Source of the DNA: JALXDT01 sp964634755
GTDB taxonomy: Bacteria > Acidobacteriota > Aminicenantia > JAMOAD01
Reading direction: 5' to 3'
DNA length: 8,729 nt
Assembly (NCBI GenBank): GCA_964634755.1
Contig: CAZWJH010000093.1
Coordinates: forward strand, 1-8,729
Below the pieces are notes generated by a model. The model worked only from the letters and a program-made list of their open reading frames with translations, did no database searches and was not told where the DNA came from. Numbering within the stretch: position 1 is the first letter of the stretch; every line of letters begins with the position of its first letter. This document shows, one piece after another, positions 4,269-8,729 of the stretch. The translations under genes and the position numbers were made by a program.

Positions 4269-6818
4269 ATGTTAGATGCGGAAATTAAACGCAGAATAAA
4301 TAATGCAAGAAACATCTTGGTTGGGAAAGTCCCGGATCCAAAAACACAGGTGGAGCAAATAACAACCGCATTAATTTACAAATTTATGGATGATATGGAT
4401 CTTGAAGCCGAAGAATTGGGCGGCAAACCTCAATTCTTTGTCGGAGAATTAAAAGAATTTTCTTGGCGCAGGTTAATGAGTAAGGAGCTCTCAGGTGTTG
4501 AGCGCTGGCAATTGTATACAAGAGCTCTGGATGCTTTTTCAAAATCAGAAAGAATCCCTGAGCTTTTCAGAAGAATTTTTAAAGATGCTTACCTACCTTA
4601 TCGTGATTCTGAGACCTTAAATTTATTTTTAAAAGAGATTAATGAATTTACCTATGATCACAGCGAAAATTTAGGCAATGCTTATGAGTATCTTCTCTCG
4701 ATCTTGGGGAGTCAGGGAGATGCAGGGCAATTCAGGACACCAAGACACATAATTGATTTTATCGTTGAAATTGTTGCTCCTGACAAAAAGGACAGAATCC
4801 TTGACCCTGCTTGCGGAACCGCCGGCTTTTTAATCTCTTCGTACAAACACATCATAAGGAAGTATTCCTCAAACTACGATGAAAACACATACATTCCCTC
4901 TTTTGCGGAAACTCAGGCAAAAGATGTGGCTTCCGTGGAAGTTCAGAGAAACGGAGGATACAAAGGGGATTTATTATCCCCTGATGATAGAATAAGATTA
5001 TCAAAGAACATAATTGGCTATGATATTTCCCCTGATATGGTAAGGCTATCCTTGGTGAATCTGTATCTTCACGGATTTTCAACCCCACAAATTTTTGAGT
5101 ATGACACATTAACTTATGAGGAAAGATGGGATGAGCAGTTTGATGTAATCCTTGCCAATCCACCGTTTATGACTCCGAAAGGGGGTATCCGTCCTCACAA
5201 AAGATTTCAAATACAGGCAAATAGATCAGAGGTATTATTTGTTGATTATATTGCTGAGCATTTGACAATCAATGGCAAAGCCGGGATAATCGTACCGGAA
5301 GGAATAATTTTCCAATCGGCAAAAGCCTATAAAGCGTTGAGAAAAAATTTGGTTGAAAACTGGGGGCTTTATGCTGTTGTCAGTTTGCCCTCAGGTGTGT
5401 TTCAACCCTATGCGGGAGTGAAGACATCAATCCTTTTTCTTGACAGAAGAATAGCAAAAAGAACAGATGAGATTCTCTTTGTAAAAGTTGAAAATGATGG
5501 CTTTGATTTGGGGGCACAGAGAAGAAGAATTGACAAAAATGATTTACCCGAAGCTTATAAGATTCTAAAAGCATGGCAGAGAGGAGAAAAAATAGAATCA
5601 AAACTCGCACTATGGGTAAAAAAAGAAAAATTGGCGGAAAACGAAGAATACAATCTCACAGGAGACAGATACAGAGAAACAATTGATTATAGTAAAGTAA
5701 AATGGCCAATGGTGAAGTTGGGAGACATTTGTGAATTGTTTACTGATGGTGACTGGATAGAAACAAAGGATCAATCTAAAAATGGAATTAGACTTATCCA
5801 GACAGGAAACATTGGAAATGGAGAATGCTTAGATAAACCTGAGAAAGCACGTTTTATTGACGAAGAAACTTTTAATAAATTAAATTGTACTGAAGTGTTT
5901 CCCAACGATATTCTTATTTCTAGATTACCTGAACCAGTTGGAAGAGCTTGTCTCGTGCCAAAATTAGATACACGCATGATCGCAGCAGTAGATTGTACAA
6001 TTGTAAGAGTCGATAGAACAAAAATATTGCCACATTATTTACTTTATTTAACAATAAGTAATGAATATTATAATGAAATTAATCAATACTTAACAGGCTC
6101 AAGTAGAAAAAGGATTAGTAGAAAAAATTTAGGGAAAGTAAAAATCCCTCTCCCACCCCTTGAAGTGCAAAAAGAAATCGTTGCCGAACTGGACAGCTAC
6201 CAGAAAATCATTGACGGCGCCCGTCAGGTAGTGGAAAACTGGAAGCCGAGGATAAAAATTGATCCGAATTGGCCGAAGGTGAAGTTGGGGGAGGTGTGTC
6301 GCGAAGATAAAATACAAATTGCCCCTTCATCAGAAATAGGTAAAGATTTACCTTATTTAGGAATGGAAGATGTAAAAAGCGGTACTGGTGAAATATTAAG
6401 AAAAAATGTAAATCCAAAAATTAAAAGTACAACTTTTCTTTTTGACGAAAGGCACATTTTATATGGAAAATTAAGACCATACCTAAATAAAGTAGCTTTA
6501 CCAGATTTTAAAGGGAAATGTACAACAGAATTTATACCACTATTGCCAATAAATTCACTTAGAGAGTATCTTGTCATATTCTTACGCGATCAAAAGACTA
6601 TTGACTATATTATGCAAAATAAATCAGGTACACGGATGCCAAGAGCTGATGTTAAAAAATTATTAGAATTAAAAATACCTCTACCACCTTTAGAAATCCA
6701 AAAACAGATTGTAGCAGAAATAGAAAAAGAAAAGAAAATCATTGATCAACTGAAAGAATTAATAAAAATTTATGAACAGAAAATAAAGGATAAAATAAAA
6801 GAAGTTTGGGGGGAATAA
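4269..6818 (+). CDS. hsdMS: Fused type I methylase-specificity protein (HsdM-HsdS)
   Basis: One 849-aa chain joins two subunits that are usually separate. Residues 1 to about 475 are the N6-adenine methyltransferase: an N-terminal helical HsdM domain, SAM-binding motif I LDPACGTAGF (178-187) and catalytic motif IV NPPF (297-300). Residues about 479-849 are a specificity subunit with two target-recognition domains. Each opens with WP.VKLG..C (479-488 and 668-677) and closes with a conserved helix, KIPLPPLEVQKEIVAEL (625-641) and KIPLPPLEIQKQIVAEI (802-818). By analogy with known HsdS proteins each TRD reads half of a split DNA site and the helices set the spacing. A good Shine-Dalgarno GGAG (4258-4261) lies 7 nt before the ATG. 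No separate hsdS is seen, and the frame runs through without a break, so the fusion looks real. DNA composition changes sharply at the TRD edges, suggesting domain exchange. Confidence 0.93.
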   Translation: MLDAEIKRRINNARNILVGKVPDPKTQVEQITTALIYKFMDDMDLEAEELGGKPQFFVGELKEFSWRRLMSKELSGVERWQLYTRALDAFSKSERIPELFRRIFKDAYLPYRDSETLNLFLKEINEFTYDHSENLGNAYEYLLSILGSQGDAGQFRTPRHIIDFIVEIVAPDKKDRILDPACGTAGFLISSYKHIIRKYSSNYDENTYIPSFAETQAKDVASVEVQRNGGYKGDLLSPDDRIRLSKNIIGYDISPDMVRLSLVNLYLHGFSTPQIFEYDTLTYEERWDEQFDVILANPPFMTPKGGIRPHKRFQIQANRSEVLFVDYIAEHLTINGKAGIIVPEGIIFQSAKAYKALRKNLVENWGLYAVVSLPSGVFQPYAGVKTSILFLDRRIAKRTDEILFVKVENDGFDLGAQRRRIDKNDLPEAYKILKAWQRGEKIESKLALWVKKEKLAENEEYNLTGDRYRETIDYSKVKWPMVKLGDICELFTDGDWIETKDQSKNGIRLIQTGNIGNGECLDKPEKARFIDEETFNKLNCTEVFPNDILISRLPEPVGRACLVPKLDTRMIAAVDCTIVRVDRTKILPHYLLYLTISNEYYNEINQYLTGSSRKRISRKNLGKVKIPLPPLEVQKEIVAELDSYQKIIDGARQVVENWKPRIKIDPNWPKVKLGEVCREDKIQIAPSSEIGKDLPYLGMEDVKSGTGEILRKNVNPKIKSTTFLFDERHILYGKLRPYLNKVALPDFKGKCTTEFIPLLPINSLREYLVIFLRDQKTIDYIMQNKSGTRMPRADVKKLLELKIPLPPLEIQKQIVAEIEKEKKIIDQLKELIKIYEQKIKDKIKEVWGE
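5703..6289 (+). repeat. 20-bp direct repeats at the two TRD entrances
   Basis: TGGCCAATGGTGAAGTTGGG (5703-5722) and TGGCCGAAGGTGAAGTTGGG (6270-6289) match at 18 of 20 bases. They lie at the start of each half of the HsdS part, encoding WP.VKLG. The span given covers both copies and the sequence between them. The repeats could serve as homology for TRD shuffling, though part of the identity may reflect selection on the protein. Confidence 0.7.
6808..6813 (+). promoter_or_regulatory. G-run ribosome binding site for a TTG start
   Basis: Six Gs inside the last codons of hsdMS end 5 nt before the TTG at 6819, which itself follows directly on the hsdMS stop TAA (6816-6818). This supports the TTG as the true start and suggests translational coupling. 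No ATG in frame would keep the conserved N-terminal strand. Confidence 0.55.
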
Positions 6819-8006
6819 TTGGAAAGAACTTTATTTTATTCTTGGGAATCAGATCTTCCCAAGAGTAATAATTTAAATTTTATTGAGAGATGTATTAAAG
6901 ATGCTCTTAAAGAAATAAAAAAAATGAAACCAATAGGTATAGACATAAGATTTGATAAAGCTACAAGAAATATTACCGGAACCCCAGATATTGCCGAAAC
7001 AATATTTCAAAAAATTAATAGATGTAGTGTTTTTGTAGCTGATATTTCAATAATAAATTCTAAAGATCCAGATTCAAGGAAAACTCCCAATCCAAATGTG
7101 TTATTAGAATTAGGATATGCTGCCAGAGTAATAGGTTGGGAAAGAATTATATGTATTTACAATACAAAATATGGAGATTTGATTGATTTACCTTTTGATT
7201 TAAGAAATCGGAGAATAATGTTTTATAGTCTAAAAGATGATGACAAAATTAATGTTAGAAAAAAACTTACGAGTGAAATTAGAAATGCAATAAAAGAAAT
7301 GATTTATAAAGGTATCATAGATGACAAAATTTTCCTTTTTCTGAAGGAAAAAATAGACCAGGAGATATTAGGTTTAATTTCTCATTTTATTCGTTTTATA
7401 AAAATGAATAGTAAGAAACCAAATTTTTTTAAAGAAGTACAAGATTTTTTAAATATTGACAAAAAGAATTTAAACAAATTACTAAAAGATAAAAAGATTT
7501 TGGGTTTTTATTTATTGAAAAGTTTCGATGAATATGAAGAAAACTTTCGTAAAATTATATCAGAAGCTTTATGTTCACCTTACTATAAAAGAGAAATTTT
7601 GCATGCTATTATTGATATTTATGAGTGGTTTCCTATTTATGCAAAATTCTGGACAGAATATTCCTCCAAATTTTTTATTAAACTTAAAGAGAAAGAGAAA
7701 GATTTATTTGTTATTCATGGTTCAAAAATATCTCAAGATAATAAAATGGACAGAAGATATCTATTAATGAAAAGAATAGATAAAGAAAAAGCTATAGTTT
7801 TGAATTTTGGAGATTTCCCTCTAGGAATAATCCCAAACTTGACCAATTATTATAAGTTAAATCCAGATTATTTGGAAAAATATGTTGATACAATCTTATA
7901 TCTTATAAACAAAATAAATAAATGGCTTGACCTAACAAACAATGAGATATTAATGGATTTTATTAAACAGTTTAGGATAAAAAAAGCAAATGGAAAATGG
8001 CTATAA
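6819..8006 (+). CDS. TIR-like domain protein, unknown C-terminal region
   Basis: The first ~160 of 395 residues resemble TIR-like proteins, including the CAP12/Pycsar-effector type TIR family. The pattern runs FYSWESDLP (6-14), TPDIAETIFQKI (55-66), VFVADISIIN (71-80), then PNPNVLLELGY (90-100) and GWERIICIYNT (106-116). The N-V-x-x-E-L-G-Y motif places E97 where TIR NADases carry their catalytic glutamate; NAD+ cleavage or nucleotide binding is therefore possible but inferred. Residues about 165-395 are Lys/Ile/Phe-rich, apparently helical, and not recognised. No signal peptide or membrane segment is seen, so it should be cytoplasmic. The TTG start abuts the hsdMS stop, indicating co-expression with the restriction genes. 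Base composition is far more AT-rich than hsdR (one 60-bp line, 7441-7500, is about 13% GC), suggesting separate acquisition. It could instead be a nucleotide-processing enzyme with a deoxyribosyltransferase-like fold. Confidence 0.75.
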   Translation: MERTLFYSWESDLPKSNNLNFIERCIKDALKEIKKMKPIGIDIRFDKATRNITGTPDIAETIFQKINRCSVFVADISIINSKDPDSRKTPNPNVLLELGYAARVIGWERIICIYNTKYGDLIDLPFDLRNRRIMFYSLKDDDKINVRKKLTSEIRNAIKEMIYKGIIDDKIFLFLKEKIDQEILGLISHFIRFIKMNSKKPNFFKEVQDFLNIDKKNLNKLLKDKKILGFYLLKSFDEYEENFRKIISEALCSPYYKREILHAIIDIYEWFPIYAKFWTEYSSKFFIKLKEKEKDLFVIHGSKISQDNKMDRRYLLMKRIDKEKAIVLNFGDFPLGIIPNLTNYYKLNPDYLEKYVDTILYLINKINKWLDLTNNEILMDFIKQFRIKKANGKWL

Positions 8007-8027
8007 CATTAATCACTAAAAATAGAT

Positions 8028-8570
8028 TTGTTAAATCGGGAGGAACAAATAAGCTTTTTTCAAAACCTATTTTCTACCTTTTTAGGTGCTGTCTTGGGGT
8101 TTATTTTCTCGATTATTTTATTCCATATTGTGGAGGACAAAAAGGAGAAAAAAACTAAAAAAACATTGATAAGAAGCCTAAAAAAAGAATTTGAATTTAA
8201 TATTTATCTTTTAAAAAAACTGAAAGATGATATCTCAAAAATTATTGAGAAAGTAAATGGAGATAATCATGAAATATACATTTATTTGAAATACAATGAA
8301 TTTCAAACTTTCTTTTTGCAGAGATACTTTCAATTGGGTTACATGTATGATAATTTTTCACCAGAAGATATATCAATAATAAACAACCTATTAAATAGAT
8401 ATAATCTAACTATGACAAATTTAATAAATCAAAAAATCAGCCAATGGAATCAAAAAGAGCTTAATAAAGCGAAGCTTAATAATGAACTAACCACTGAAAA
8501 GGATTTTATCGAGGAAGATATAAAGAATTTGGAGTCTCTATATGGAAAAATAAAAGAGGAAAAACAATGA
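8028..8570 (+). CDS. Small single-pass membrane protein, charged helical tail
   Basis: I recognise no family. The 180-aa product has one hydrophobic segment at about residues 13-35, with G20xxxG24 that could pack helices together, then a strongly basic stretch (DKKEKKTKK). By the positive-inside rule the C-terminal ~145 residues face the cytoplasm. That part is rich in Lys, Glu, Asn and Leu and probably mostly helical, with coiled-coil-like runs near 45-75 and 145-178. The start is uncertain. TTG at 8028 is the only usual start codon upstream of the hydrophobic segment (stop in frame at 8010) but has no Shine-Dalgarno site; a strong GGGAGGA lies inside the frame at 8038-8044, 4 nt before an ATA codon. 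It begins 21 bp after the TIR-like gene and overlaps the next gene by ATGA. A membrane partner or anchor for the downstream NTPase is the simplest idea. Confidence 0.7.
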   Translation: MLNREEQISFFQNLFSTFLGAVLGFIFSIILFHIVEDKKEKKTKKTLIRSLKKEFEFNIYLLKKLKDDISKIIEKVNGDNHEIYIYLKYNEFQTFFLQRYFQLGYMYDNFSPEDISIINNLLNRYNLTMTNLINQKISQWNQKELNKAKLNNELTTEKDFIEEDIKNLESLYGKIKEEKQ

Positions 8571-8729
8571 ATAATACTAACAATAATCTTACATTCAAAA
8601 TCCCAATTGAAGAATTATTCCCTAAATTTTACGAACATATAAGTATTGAGAATAACAAAAGAATATTTTTCTCAGGTAAATTCGGGATAGGAAAGACTTA
8701 TTTTTTAAGGGAATTTTTTAATCATTATG
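8567..8729 (+). CDS. P-loop NTPase, 5' part only
   Basis: Only the first 54 residues are in the window; the gene runs off the right edge. After an Asn-rich start, the segment RIFFSGKFGIGKTYFLREFF (32-51) contains a Walker A motif GKFGIGKT (37-44) preceded by a hydrophobic strand, the usual beginning of a P-loop NTPase fold such as KAP-like or STAND-like ATPases; too little is visible to choose. The ATG overlaps the previous stop as ATGA (8567-8570), and AGAGGA (8555-8560) provides a well-spaced ribosome binding site, so it should be made together with the membrane protein. In its setting it is a candidate sensor or motor of a membrane-linked defence pair; that is inference. Confidence 0.75.
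   Translation, partial: MNNTNNNLTFKIPIEELFPKFYEHISIENNKRIFFSGKFGIGKTYFLREFFNHY

Noticed and set aside
4852..5163. 103-codon minus-strand frame opposite the methylase domain
   Set aside because: It is antisense to the highly conserved methyltransferase motifs and its product (His/Pro/Cys-rich) resembles no family.
7528..7767. 79-codon + strand frame inside the TIR-like gene
   Set aside because: It lies wholly inside the 395-aa TIR-like gene in another frame, has no ribosome binding site, and its product is a low-complexity product of AT-rich sequence.

Overview
The window (8,729 bp) is low-GC bacterial DNA, with sampled lines mostly about 28-40% GC and down to about 13% near the right end. 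Sigma70-type promoters and GGAG/GAGG ribosome binding sites point to a bacterium rather than an archaeon. The Lys/Glu/Ile-rich proteins and the antitoxin relic would fit an anaerobic, possibly thermophilic lineage, but the sequence does not let me name one.

Left edge (1-1440): a broken antitoxin-like gene on the + strand ends 3 bp from the end of a convergent gene for an AAA_14/DUF4143 ATPase. That ATPase gene has a near-perfect sigma70 promoter placed so that the transcript should start on the A of an ATG (leaderless). Two overlapping palindromes built from TTTTGTA half-sites surround the promoter.

Intergenic region (1379-1725): no large gene. It holds the divergent control regions, a cluster of decayed GC-rich repeats built on 'GCGAACAG..GCGAGCAG', and a tandem duplication with a 119-bp offset. 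Each copy carries a TTGAAC-17-TAAACT putative promoter. The upstream copy also carries a ribosome-binding-like site and a 20-codon ORF whose product looks like the start of HsdR.

Centre (1726-6818): a type I restriction-modification locus with hsdR (EcoEI-like nuclease-helicase) and one gene in which the N6-adenine methyltransferase (HsdM) and the two-TRD specificity subunit (HsdS) are fused. The HsdS part is a compositional mosaic: a 52% GC central block lies between AT-rich target-recognition domains.

Right part (6819-8729): three very AT-rich genes follow in tight succession. The first encodes a TIR-like protein with an unrecognised C-terminal region (TTG start directly after the hsdMS stop). 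The second encodes a small single-pass membrane protein with a charged helical tail (TTG start). The third is the 5' end of a P-loop NTPase gene, joined by an ATGA overlap and cut by the window edge. All five + strand genes have gaps of 20, 0, 21 and -4 bp and look like one operon. I infer a defence island: restriction-modification first, then a candidate TIR-like / membrane / NTPase module that may act as a backup or abortive arm. I do not recognise that combination as a named system.
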